DNA from: Micromussa lordhowensis | Lineage: Eukaryota > Cnidaria > Anthozoa > Scleractinia > Lobophylliidae | Length of the DNA: 64,000 bases | NCBI GenBank assembly: GCA_964020085.1 | Contig: OZ026605.1 | Location: 3,951,901-4,015,900, forward strand | Direction of reading: 5' to 3' | Part shown: positions 36,301 through 46,600 of the stretch, piece after piece | Numbering within the stretch: position 1 is the first letter of the stretch | Layout of the letters: the number at the start of each line of letters is the position of its first letter | Notes under the pieces: model-generated | Seen by the model: the letters and a program-made list of their open reading frames with translations, nothing else | What the model was told of the DNA's origin: nothing | The model's database searches: none | Position numbers and translations under genes: made by a program

Positions 36301-38818
36301 GTTCGACCAGTGTCTTGTCCTTTGTTTCACCTTCGTCTGCGATATTAATGAGTGTTTCCTCTTTGATATTAACAAAATCAGCAACAAGCTCTTTGGCCAT
36401 CATACCATCACTATCACAAAGTACGGCAAGGTCCACATCATCCGTTGGGGTCACATCAGATTCCTCCAGTGTGTTTCCTTCTATTTTATCATCATCTGAA
36501 GTATCAGTGCCTGTTTCCACTTCGACATTGAGAGAATCGGCAACAAGTTCTGTGGCAATCTCGCCATCCCAAACAGGTACGGTCAGTGGGACAGCATCCG
36601 TCGTTATCGTAACACCAGGTTCTTCCAGTATCCCTCCTTCTGTTTCATCAAGTTCTCTTCCTATTTTACAATCCCAAAGTACGACCACTTCTTTAACAGG
36701 AGATTCAACAAGTGTACATTTTGTTGTTTCATCGTTATCTGAAGCATCACCAAGCGTTTCTACCCCGTCCACTATTTCATCGTCTAAGGAACTTGTGAGT
36801 GTGTCATTTTCTATACTGGAACCATCAAGGAGTGTAGAATCAACAAGTTCTTCGGCTTTGTCTTCTAGCTCAACGCAAGCTTTAAGTAGTATACTGTTTA
36901 CTACATCATCTTTGTCAAGGGAAACTGTCAGCTTTTCAGCTAGTGTGTCGCCAAAGCCGTCCACTGTGAAAGAGACATTACTTGCTTCGTCTACAGTAAT
37001 AATCCCTACTACTCCAGATCCAGGAACGATGAAGAGATTTATAGTTAACATGACTATAAAAAATCGAGTTTATGACAGAAATTTTGAAGACAAAGAAAGC
37101 ACTAAATTCAAAACATTTTCAAAAGAAGTCGAAGATTCTGTTAAAACAGCCCTTCAAGAGGTTGAAGGCTTTGTCTACTCTAACGTGGAACGATTTAGTG
37201 AAGGTAACAATATTGACTGCCAAATGACAGTCTTCGTAAAGAAAACGTTTTCTGTTACGGAAGAAAAGATTCGAGGAGCACTAAGAAGCAAAATAGGTGA
37301 CTTGGAGATAACAAATGTAATTGTTGTGGACACAGAGAAATCATCGACCTTGGCACCTACGGAACCACCCACTTCAGAGGAAGAGATTGTTTTTGAAGTA
37401 ACTGTTACAATACCAGATGAAACCTTTACAGAAGAGCTCAGTGACACCACGAGCCCAAAATTCCAGGAGTTGGCTGAGCAGTTAACTACGATACTGACTG
37501 CCATCTTTAAAGATAAAGTTACAAAGTTTCTTCGCATAGAGATCACTAGCTTCAGCCGGGGCAGTATTATATGCAAATTTAATATTGTCACAGAGCAAGG
37601 TTCTACTACATCAGAGGAGGACATAGGAGACGTATTGACCGAGGCAACCAATAATGATGAGACAGGGAGTTTCACTTTTACTAACATTACGGTTAAGAAA
37701 AAGGTGGCCTCTGAAGAGCCACGGACTGGAGATAAAGAGACAACGTTCCCCGATTGGGTAATTGTTGTGATTGCTGTACTGGCAGTAGTGGTGTTGCTTA
37801 TAATCCTCATGATTTATTTGGTAAGAGACTCTTATTTTACTAGGGGCTTCGTATAAGGAGAAAACTGATCATGCTTACGCCACGGAATTAGATGAGAAAT
37901 CCCCTTGAATGCAATTGAATGAATGCCGCACCCCTTTCCTCCCTATCCTATCCCCTTGAGGAATGGCATACCGTTAGAGGGGGTGGGTGGGGTGGAAAAG
38001 ATCAGCAAGTTTTCAAGTAATATATCAAACACGAGCGACAGTGTTTCATCGGGATATCCAAACACCGAGAAGAGAGTTGAAAATACGACGCGCAGCGGAG
38101 TATTTTTGACGAAATTCGAGGTGTTTGGATAGCCGATGAAACGCTGTCTCGAGTGCTTGATATATCTTCTCAATCGAAGCAAAAACTAAGGAGAAAATCG
38201 AGAGGTAAAATCGTCAAAATCTATGCTAATTAAGACCGGGTACCAAAACCTCCTTCACGGTTGTGATTTTCTTTGTTTTAGCTTGATGAATTATTAATGA
38301 GTTTGAGAAGACTTTTGCAATGATTTGTAAATAAGCGAAACCTGTATCTGTGATTTCGTCTCGGTGGACGGCGAACGCTTCTCTTAACTCACCGAAGAGT
38401 TAAATAACTATTTACTTACCAGAGTCGCTGGATGAGTCTTTTCTCAGTATATATGATGTAGTTCTGCCATGTACGGGTCATTCTTTTATTACCCAAAATT
38501 ACATTTAACATTCTATTTTTTTCTCACAATATCAACACATTGCTCTACAGACAGGTGGTAGGAAAAGAGAAAATTATGAATTCTCTGTGAAGAAAATAAC
38601 GTCCTGTTGCATAAGCATACAACGTACATAACAAAAAATAAACATAGCATTTAGGAATGTCAATTTATTTTCTGTAGATTTGTAGAAGACGCCGAATCCA
38701 TCACCAATCTTTGGACTTTTTGGACCCATACACAAACTATGGTATTGCATTAGAGGATTTTCACGAAAGAAAGCTGACCGTAAGCGAACCGGGAAACGTG
38801 GAAAACGGAATAAAGTAG
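24756..38818 (+). CDS. Giant SEA-domain transmembrane mucin-like protein, copy B
   Basis: Three exons are joined: 24756-24819, 30142-37820 and 38678-38818, giving about 2627 residues. Exon 1 is a signal peptide ending in phase 1. Exon 2 carries about 43 Ser/Thr-rich repeats of about 52 residues, with many N-glycosylation sites and Cys-containing variants. Two SEA-like domains follow (about residues 2318-2424 and 2432-2540), then a membrane segment (WVIVVIAVLAVVVLLIILM, about 2558-2582). A GTAAGA donor after 37820 (phase 0) joins an exon with a TTTTCTGTAG acceptor that begins ICRRRR, a typical stop-transfer, and adds a 46-residue tail. Without that splice the frame ends at 37856 with no basic anchor. 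The second SEA holds GSII at G2495-S2496, like the SEA self-cleavage site. It is probably a membrane-tethered mucin of an epithelial surface; the role is inferred from architecture. Confidence 0.8.
25744..25855. mobile_element. Fold-back (MITE-like) element, unit B
   Basis: This is the counterpart of 7502-7612 and is nearly a perfect hairpin. The arms share a core around ctagcggtggatatttacc and its complement. It has no coding capacity and lies in the first intron of mucin copy B. Confidence 0.7.
27222..27337. mobile_element. Fold-back element with aacaattattcca ends, unit B
   Basis: This is the duplicated copy of 8979-9094, with the same length of 116 bp and the same arms. It is located in the first intron of mucin copy B. 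Confidence 0.75.
28837..29779 (+). pseudogene. Penelope-like element remnant (RT end plus GIY-YIG), unit B
   Basis: This is the counterpart of 10594-11538. The longest open piece (29124-29669) runs from a reverse-transcriptase thumb-like region (FDDVLRLNGYPESIIDQ) through ERLNYRITKIFL into the GIY-YIG core (CNQHYIGSTTRF). It then shifts frame near 29610, and the true end (FEAFYIRKYKPTIN) reads in another frame up to TAA at 29777. That shift and the stop in the reverse-transcriptase region occur in both units, so the element was dead before the 18.2 kb duplication. Confidence 0.8.
30142..36950 (+). repeat. 52-residue mucin repeat array of copy B
   Basis: About 6.8 kb of roughly 156-bp units encode variants of SATSSFAISLSQS, then TASATASLGVTPNS, SILPSVSSSSEVSANVSS and SISTP. 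A higher-order repeat of 1032 bp (344 codons) is visible: the block near 32641, with the two Cys-containing units, recurs near 33673 in the same frame. All detected length changes keep the sense frame open. Confidence 0.85.
38021..38165. mobile_element. Fold-back element
   Basis: The inverted arms start tatatcaaacacgagcgaca and end with the near complement (tgtctcgagtgcttgatata). Inner arms around tatccaaacaccgag and gaggtgtttggata match too. It lies in the last intron of mucin copy B and has no coding capacity. Confidence 0.75.
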
Positions 38819-40136
38819 AAGGTAACAATAAGTTTTTGTCAAGCTCTTTTCCGACTCACTTTGTAGCAGTGGGAATGGAAAATGATGTACAGTCTATCAA
38901 TCAATATTCAGTAGATAAGGTCACCAACATTTAGTCTAGTGTACCATCCAGCTCTGATGGACACTTAAAAGTCTGACGAGATTTGCTACATCATGGATTG
39001 CCATTCATTGGAGGTCGAAGCACACAGGTCGCAGGTATCCGAATCAGTTCCGTTGCACTGATCTCATATAAGGTGGGAGTGGATGCATCTCTCGTGCATT
39101 GTAGGTTAATTTTTATGAAAAGGGAGGAACAAAAGTTCAAACTGACTGCATTTTAGATTGTTTGAAACCTGCAAGAGATAATAAGGGAAAAAACACTCAA
39201 GGAAGTGACGCCTTGATGATCCTTCTAGTATCTCGCCTGATTTTTGGATCAAACCGTCACACAACACCTTATTTCCAACAATTTATTTATTTTTTCTCTC
39301 ATTTCAGGTGGTATAAGAATGTTACCCATCAAGAAATACAAGTTTATATTCCATATGAAAATAAAACGAGAACTGAATAATCAAGTCATTGCACAGTAAT
39401 GTAAAGACTGCTAGATAACATATGTATTACATAAACATAATTTGATGTACATGCGTTTTTATTTCATAAGGAAACGAAACAGATGTGAAATGTTTATGCC
39501 CAGGGGTCTATACGAATGGATACACATTTTGCCTTAAATTGCCAACCTGAAGAGAGGCAATAATTGGAACAATTTTATGGAAAAAGAATTTATTTTGGTT
39601 CGTACGTGAAATCGTGCTGACATGTTACATATAACCCATAATGAGAAACCTCGTCTTTTGTTATCTAAGGTATCATATAAAAGTTATTTTTGATACGTAC
39701 GCAGATTTTTATGGATTTTTTATGGTTTGAATTTTACTGTTCCGTACAATTTCTCGAGAAGTGCAATAACATTGAGTATTTAAAGTAACTGAACATAAAA
39801 AATATACCATACATCCAAGTATTACACAAACATTATAAACAATTGTTGGATGCAATTTTTGTGATATTCGGAATAATCATACAATTTCCTCGATTGTGAT
39901 TGGTTTAAAAAACTCCTATTTTCCACTAATTCACTTGGACAGTTTGTTATCGGACAGTTTGTTATCGGACAGTTCAATAAGCCAATCACATTCAAAGTTG
40001 TAGTTTAAATCAATCAATCTCAATTTCAGAGTGACATAAAACAATTTACTTCTCCTTTGTCAGTATTTGAATGCAAATTTTCCATTTCTTTCATAACTTG
40101 GCTATTCTTCTTTTCTCGGAAATTGTAATTTTTATG
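38819..40136. other. Intergenic stretch after mucin copy B
   Basis: AT-rich sequence with no supported gene. The short open frame at 39162-39380 has no recognisable content. A 15-bp direct repeat (ggacagtttgttatc, 2.6 copies) lies near 39938-39976. The 3' UTR of the mucin gene presumably lies at the left end. Confidence 0.4.
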
Positions 40137-40290
40137 ATTAATTGGTAATAAGACTTTGTCCAATTCGGTCTGTAATCATACTCGTGATGAACAAATCGGA
40201 CTCCCGCTGCGCGGTCGTCCGATTTTGTTATCACTTGTATGATTACAGACCGAATTGGACTCCACTCAGTCATATTACCATTACTAATTA
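40137..40290. mobile_element. Fold-back element
   Basis: The arms ccaattcggtctgtaatcat and atgattacagaccgaattgg are exact inverted complements. A less perfect outer arm (attggtaata / tattaccat) extends the hairpin. A shorter hairpin adjoins it at 40290-40354. Confidence 0.75.
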
Positions 40291-40354
40291 AGGTCTTGGT
40301 AAATGTTATCAGCCGAAGCGGAAGGCTGAGGCTGATAACACTTACTGAGACCTT
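40290..40354. repeat. Short hairpin next to a fold-back
   Basis: An inverted repeat pairs aaggtctt, tgttatcagcc with ggctgataaca, agacctt across a loop rich in gaagcggaaggctgagg. The inner loop resembles that of the large palindrome at 48061-48214 (gccgaagccgaaggctgagg), so the two are related. Confidence 0.6.
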
Positions 40355-40679
40355 GATTATTCCGGATATCACAAAAACCGAATCTAATAGTTGTTTTATT
40401 ATACATTGTTTTAAAGAAAATAAGGACAAACGAAGAAGCGATTTAAGAAGCGGTTCGACCATCCATGCCATTGCTCTTGGAAATCATGCATTACGTGCGC
40501 AACCTACAGGTTATTCACTAATTTGCTAGCAGATTCGTGAATAATCTCTAGGTTGCACTGTTCCCCAGAATGAACTGCGGGCTTATGGCCAATGAGAAGA
40601 CAGATGGTGGCTACAATTTATAATAAAAGCGCCTATTGCAAGATCATAGTCCAGCTAAAACTACAAAATAATAAATCAA

Positions 40680-41235
40680 ACCGTCTTATTATTTGTTTAT
40701 TCCGCTGTGTAAAGAATATTACATTTGTCCGTGCTCTATGAAAGTATACAAAACGGAAAACACTACTTTCAAGCTAGGTGTACAAAGTTTACAATATTGT
40801 TTGTTCTCTTTATAACGTAAGAATCATTTCATAAAATAGGTGTTAATTTTAATACATACAATACAATTTAAACACAAAATATAATCCTGGACCGTATGTA
40901 GGAATCACTCAGGAAGTTAAAAGAGGAGTCAAGGACTCGTGTTGGAAAAAACAACTGAACACTTTTGGTAATATCCTCACGAACATGCTCTTTATAACAG
41001 TGCAAGGACGATTTCTTTCAGTAAATTAAGTATGTGTTGCCATAAGTTAGTAGAGAAATGATTTATGTATGTTTTGCCATAAGGTAGTAAAGAAATGATT
41101 TATGTATGTTTCGCCATAAGGTAGTAAATAAATTATTTATGTAAACGTTTTGAGCTATTTTTAGACAAGTGCAGAGCTTTATCACACTGCAATCCAGAAA
41201 CTGTTCGAAGAAAAGCTCGTCCTGTATTAGCTTTT
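40680..41235. repeat. Diverged direct duplication, left copy
   Basis: This matches 41608-42910 in the same order, for example ttatttgtttattccgctgt, tttgtccgtgctctatgaaa, ggaagttaa, tatcctcacg and gaagaaaagctcgtcctgta. Divergence is much higher than in the 18 kb duplication, so it is an older event. No gene is seen in either copy. Confidence 0.7.
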
Positions 41236-41439
41236 AGTAAATTCTCAGCTCCGACTATTGCATTTCTAGCTTTTTGATTGGCTAATAAACTCCGACTATG
41301 AGCCAATAGTCGGAGTTTCACGTCATATGGAAAACAGTGCGCCAAGTTTAAAAATTTTCCGCACGAAGTTTTCAACTTCAGCCCTCTATAATGGACGAAA
41401 TAAAAATCGGCGGCAAAACCCGGTTTGAGAATATACTAA

Positions 41440-41554
41440 AACAATTATTCTATTCGCCCTAGTTGGATATGAAGTGATTATAACCAACTCGCGCTACGCG
41501 CTCGTTGGTTATTTTATCACTTCATATCCAACTCGGGCTCATGGAATAATTGTT
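41440..41554. mobile_element. Fold-back element with aacaattatt ends
   Basis: It starts aacaattattctattcgccc and ends gggctcatggaataattgtt, with inner arms around agttggatatgaagtgat and its complement. Its ends match the fold-backs at 8979, 27222 and 49330. Confidence 0.75.
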
Positions 41555-41762
41555 ATATATTTACTACATCGTGGATGCACATACGTCATAGCATAGTGTA
41601 GCTAAATCCTTGTTATTTGTTTATGCCGCTGTGCACAGAATATTATATTTGTCCGTGCTTTACGAAAGTTTACAAAACGCAAAACTCTACGTGCAAGCTA
41701 AACGTGCAAAGTGTACTACATCACTCGTTTGTTCTTTATATAAAATGAGTGTTATTTCGTAG

Positions 41763-41922
41763 GCCCCGTCTCACAGTACTGGTGTGGGACGTTAAAGAAC
41801 CCACGCACTGTTCGGAAAGAGTAGGGGACGATGTCCCCGGTGTGATGGCTTATCACTTATTCTGACCTGGGGGCACCGGTATATCATACTGTACTTTCTC
41901 ATGAAAATTGTGAACTGCGTGG

Positions 41923-41968
<46 letters not shown>

Positions 41969-42028
41969 TTATATCTATATAGATAAATGCGCTATATAAA
42001 TAGGAAATTTATCTTTATCTTTATACAA
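41763..42028 (+). mobile_element. SINE-like insertion
   Basis: An insertion of about 265 bp sits within the right copy of the local duplication. It has a conserved-looking body (gggacgttaaagaaccca, ggtgtgatggcttatc), a short palindrome (gcgcatttgattatatct and agataaatgcgctatat) and a tail of repeated ttatctttatc. The flanking duplicated sequence is uninterrupted in the left copy. No clear tRNA promoter boxes were found at its head, so it may be 5'-truncated. Confidence 0.55.
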
Positions 42029-42101
42029 AAATGTGTTCATTTTAAAGCATATAATACAATTTACAAAACGTATGTAGAAAACATTCAGGAAGTCAATGGA
42101 G

Positions 42102-42327
42102 GGCGGCCATGGTATTTTGAGTTATTTTGGCCATGTTCAAAATTACATTTAAGTTGAAGGGAAAGCTGAAAATAATAGTTTACTAAGATAGAAAAACACT
42201 TAAGAGATAACAATAAACCATAAAGGAACGAGGATGGTTAAGGATGGAGAGAATTAACACGGATTGCAAACGACGAACTTGAAAAATTTAGATCAGACGC
42301 GAAAACCGTGACGCAGCTCTTTCAAGA
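42102..42327 (-). mobile_element. MITE copy, inverted relative to 43370-43602
   Basis: The reverse complement of this segment matches 43370-43602 over most of its length (shared ccatccttaaccatcct, ttcctttatgg and tctctt). One end keeps the terminal motif ccgtgacgcagctctt. The other end is decayed. Confidence 0.6.
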
Positions 42328-43369
42328 GGACTCATTCTCGACCCCCGAGCTATTCTCGTTTGCGCATGACGGACGGCGAGAATCCTTCGCGCGCGATCTA
42401 GAAAGCGAAGGGTCTGGGGTCGAGAATGAAGAGGACTCAACGACACATGTAAGAAAACACTGACAACTTCTGGGCCGGGTTGTTCAAAGCCCGATTAAGC
42501 TAACCCAGGGTTAGCGAGAAATTTGATTTCAGTTTTACAACTTTTCGGGGAGGTTTTCTGTTTATATTGTTTGGCCTTCTCTTTTGAATTTGAATAATCT
42601 CAAACTAAACAAAAAATAGGAAGCGAAAAACATTTTTATACAAGAAAAATCAATGCTTCGGTTAACTTTTAATCCTGGGTTAGTGTTAACCGGCTTTCAA
42701 ACAACCCGGCCCTGGTCATATCCTCACGTGCTTTCTATAACAGTACAAAGCACGATTGAGACGGTTTTTCAAGTACGTTTCGCCATAATGAAAAAGAAAT
42801 GATTTATGTAAACATCAATTTTGCACTATTTTTAGCCATGTGATGTCAGCTTTATCGCACCACAATCCAAAACTTAAATGATTGAAGAAAAGCTCGTCCT
42901 ATATTCCCCTAGTAGACGTCGAGCCTTGCTACTTCAGGAAAATCTGAATGTATCTGTTTGCCGCTTGAAACTGACTGAACTTTTAGGCTTTTAACCATAG
43001 GACAAAAGGATAACAACTCCTTTAATGATTAAACAAGAAATATGGTTACTTCAAAGGCAAATAAAACCTAACTTTGGATAATCTTGCAACACTCTATATT
43101 CATGGAAAAATGTTGTAACTTTCACACACAAACCTGAGCTTCAATTGTTTGTTGTTGGTTTTTTTATTTACAATTATCCAGTTATTTACCTACATGTATC
43201 CTTGGCAACAGACATTTGCTTGAAAGATATTTTTTTAAAATACAATACAATTGAAAGCCTGTTGCAAGTACAAAAACGATTCAAAATATTTGCAGTTATG
43301 CAATGTAAATAACATACAATGCCTAGGTTTCATGGCATATTTACATTCCACACCCCATTGTTAGCTTAA

Positions 43370-43602
43370 AGGAGCTGTGTCACGGTTAAACGGTTCGAAA
43401 AATTTAGCCTAAATTTTTCAATATTGTTGTTTGTAATCCGTGTCAATCTTCTCCATCCTTAACCATCCTTGTTCCTTTATGGCTTATTATTATCTCTTTA
43501 GTGTTTTCCTATCTTTCTAAAGCATTATTTTCGGGTTTCCTTCACTTTAAAGGTAATTTTGTCGATAGTAGAAATAACTCCAAATACCGTGACGTAGCCC
43601 CT
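43370..43602. mobile_element. MITE with TTAA target duplication (piggyBac-type)
   Basis: The ends aggagctgtgtcacgg and ccgtgacgtagcccct are inverted complements with three mismatches. They are flanked by TTAA at 43366-43369 and 43603-43606, the target duplication of piggyBac-type elements. At 233 bp it is non-coding. It sits just downstream of the CSTPP1 stop codon. Confidence 0.7.
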
Positions 43603-43649
43603 TTAATTAATACCCATTTGTGTCCTTGGAGTGTGTAATGTACATGAAA

Positions 43650-46600
43650 TCAAAGGGCCTTCTTGACAACGTTAGAGATTCCACTTTTTGGTCTGCCTGA
43701 CTTGGCTCTAGGTGCCGGGCTGTTAAGTAAATCAAAAAATTAGTTTGAACATCATTCCCTTGGGCTAAAGAACCATCTTCACACATTACAAGCCAACAAT
43801 GCAAGACAGTAATGATGAGAAAGATCTTTCAAGTGAGATCAAATGCTTACTGAGATAGAATTAAATTTCTTAATATGACAAGCAAACTCTGTCAAATGAA
43901 TGTACCTGCTTAGTTCCTGATCTGTCTCCTCCATAATGGCTGATTTATCAGGTAATGTGGCTGAAATCAACAAAACGTCGAACAGATGGAAGGAAAAAAT
44001 TAATAAAGTTCTACTAAATACAATTTAGAACGTTTTTAGGTCACAACAGGTACCAATTTTTCTTAAATATTTTCTCCAAATGTACATGATCTTGGCCAGC
44101 CGGCAGGCTTGCCACAAGTGAAGCCTTGGAGCCAAGGCTGGCTCATAGCTGCCGGAGCTCATCCCGGTTTCTGTAGCATGAAGCGGCTAGAAGTATTTTT
44201 ACTTCCCCTGGACGGGATGCTAGTCCATCGCAAGTCACTCCCCCACAACTTTGTTAGGTTTCCCCAACAAATAGCAGGTACCCATTTATACACCTGAGTG
44301 GAGAGAGGCACTGTGAGAGTCAAGTGTCTTGCCCAAGAACACAACAAACTGTCCCCGGCCTGGGCTCGAACCCGGACCGCTCGCTCCGGAGTCGAGCGCA
44401 CTAACCATGAGGCCAGCTGGTTGTATGATACAGCTAGAACAGGCAGCCTGGCCAACAGCCTGCAAACTGCCAAACAAAAACATGGGCCAAATTTTTCCAC
44501 AAAATTCCTTTCCTTCGCAATTGACTAAAATTGGCAGACTGTATTGTTCAGAAATGATGAATATGGAATTTCTGTTAACAGCCTCACATTGTTGCAAAAC
44601 AAACAGTGGAAAGTTTGTCTTCAAAGTTTTCACAAGTGGTATTTTTTCCACTTACCAATACTATCATTAACTCCAGCGTGTTTTGCTAAGCCAATGAGAA
44701 ATCCATAGAACGTAACCCTTTCCACAGTTGATAAGAGGTCCTTAATGGCATCTACTGGTGGACAGCTGAAACAAAAATCGATTTTAAAAAATTAGTTAAG
44801 CCCTAGCTATTTTCCGATTTTACACTTTCTTACAGGAGAAAGAAAAAAAACCTAATTTGGTAATTAAAACCAGATACCTTGTTCCACTTGCAAACAACAC
44901 AAATTTAATTATATTGTTGGAAATGCAAGAAAATATCCGTAGTTCTCTCTAGTTCTTAAACTGTTGGGTTTTTTTTTTTCAAAAGAAGGTATGCTAAAGA
45001 TTTAATTGTCCTAAGTGAGAACATTTTAGTTTGTGTTCCAATTAAAATCACAAGAGAAAAGACCAATTACTGGACATCTACAATGTAAGTGATAACATTT
45101 TACAGAACACTGGAAAAACACATCTCCAAATGCGAAAAGGTATAGGTGATGCAACAAGAAGGTACCTATAAGAGCCACCACTTGCATGTATGATTTGCAG
45201 AATAGCCTCTAGAAAGGAATGAACCTCGACACCATCACCAGAATTAGCCTGAGCTGCATCAGCCCCAGCCTGAGGCGGCAGCGGCACAGACTTGTGCTGG
45301 GTTGGTCTCGTTAGTGTTGGTAAGGCCACTATTATCTGACCAGGTCTGTAAGTACCGGATACAAGGGCTTGGTAGGTGCTATGGAGTTTGTCTATAAACT
45401 CTGCAAACAAATTTATTTATAGAATATGTCATTGGAGTTCAGGGTTAAGTATTGTGAAGCAGCCTACTGTGGTCTTCTCAGAAATTTAGAAAAGTCAGGG
45501 GTAGATGCCTTTCATTCAAAAACGTAGAGTAGAAAATATATGCCTAAGAACAGCTGATAGGCAAATTTACATATACCTAATAAAATTCTAACTTGGCTTC
45601 GAAGCTTAGGGGAATGAATCAAAACAAATCACATTGATGTTGAGGGATGAATAATAAACTTCTTTAATTGTTTTACTCTCTATTTAAAGCCTCGGACCCA
45701 AGCAAGAATTTAAACATATTGAGAATGGCCTATTTTAGAACCACCTCAATAACGTGGCCATCTCTTCTCAGCCAATTAATGAAAGAAGTTCAGTCTACTC
45801 AGTTTATGATCTGAAAACCTTTTTAATTGATCCACCTTCTTTTAATGGAGCCAAGGGACATCTTTTGGCGATCAGGACAGGAAAAAAGTTTTGAAATCCA
45901 CTTGCCCAGTTGGCCAGCTCATTTCAGTTTTCAGTTGCCTCCACTAAAATATTACTTACCGATACGCATGCGACAAATGCAACCAAAGTATGCCCAGATT
46001 TTAAATTAATTCATGCTTTCAACTGATTGTTTCGTTCATCTTGCAGTCCTACGTTTTGAAATTGTTTTTGATTGGAAATTATCACTGACAGGGACTACTG
46101 TGGCTAATTTCACTTACCCACTGGACCAGTAAACTCCATTTTCGCTTGCCTGAGAGCAAAATTTACTTGCCCCGGGCAATTGGACCTGGTTTTTTTGCCC
46201 TGGAGTTCTGCCAACCTTCATTCATTTTTATTTTAACTAGGGATCATGCTAGGGATCATGCTAGAGATCATAAATATGTTCAAACAATTCATTTCAAAAA
46301 TGACACATTGTGAAAAAATGAATTCTTAAAATTAATGTCACTAAGAGCACATATGCTGCTGTTTAAATAATTGTGGTATGGTTTAAGGAAACTTCTAGTT
46401 GACCTAAAAATCAATTGTTCTATCTTACCCTCATAAAAGAGCTGTGTCTGGAAAGCATAAAGAAAATCAGGAAATGACATCAAACAGTCCATAGCATCTT
46501 CCAACAAAATAATCCTGAAAATTTGACATAATTTATGGCATTATGGTGTAGTTATGAAATGGTCGCAAGTGAAGTTAGGAAGTAATTTTGTGACCCTTTG

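Larger units (their letters stand above)
41608..42910. repeat. Diverged direct duplication, right copy with insertions
   Basis: This is the second copy of 40680-41235, roughly doubled in length by two insertions: a SINE-like element at about 41763-42028 and a MITE plus adjoining sequence at about 42102-42720. The matching blocks continue on each side of the insertions, which defines their borders. Confidence 0.65.

Noticed and set aside
33659..37051. Long antisense open frames across the mucin exons, up to 1130 residues, acidic and repetitive (DDETEGRTLVEFGVTP type).
   Set aside because: They mirror the 156-bp sense repeats. The Ser/Thr codons used rarely create antisense stops, and repetition propagates the opening. 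The sense frame has the signal peptide, SEA domains, membrane segment and splice sites.
40091..40529. Open frames on both strands of about 96-126 residues.
   Set aside because: They fall on the fold-back elements, where palindromic sequence mirrors open frames.
44340..44412. Possible tRNA gene on the minus strand.
   Set aside because: Box A and box B are present, but no full cloverleaf with a matching acceptor stem was seen, and the SINE body follows directly.
44159..44670. Overlapping frames on both strands of about 113-121 residues.
   Set aside because: They lie on the tRNA-derived SINE and its flanks, within a CSTPP1 intron.
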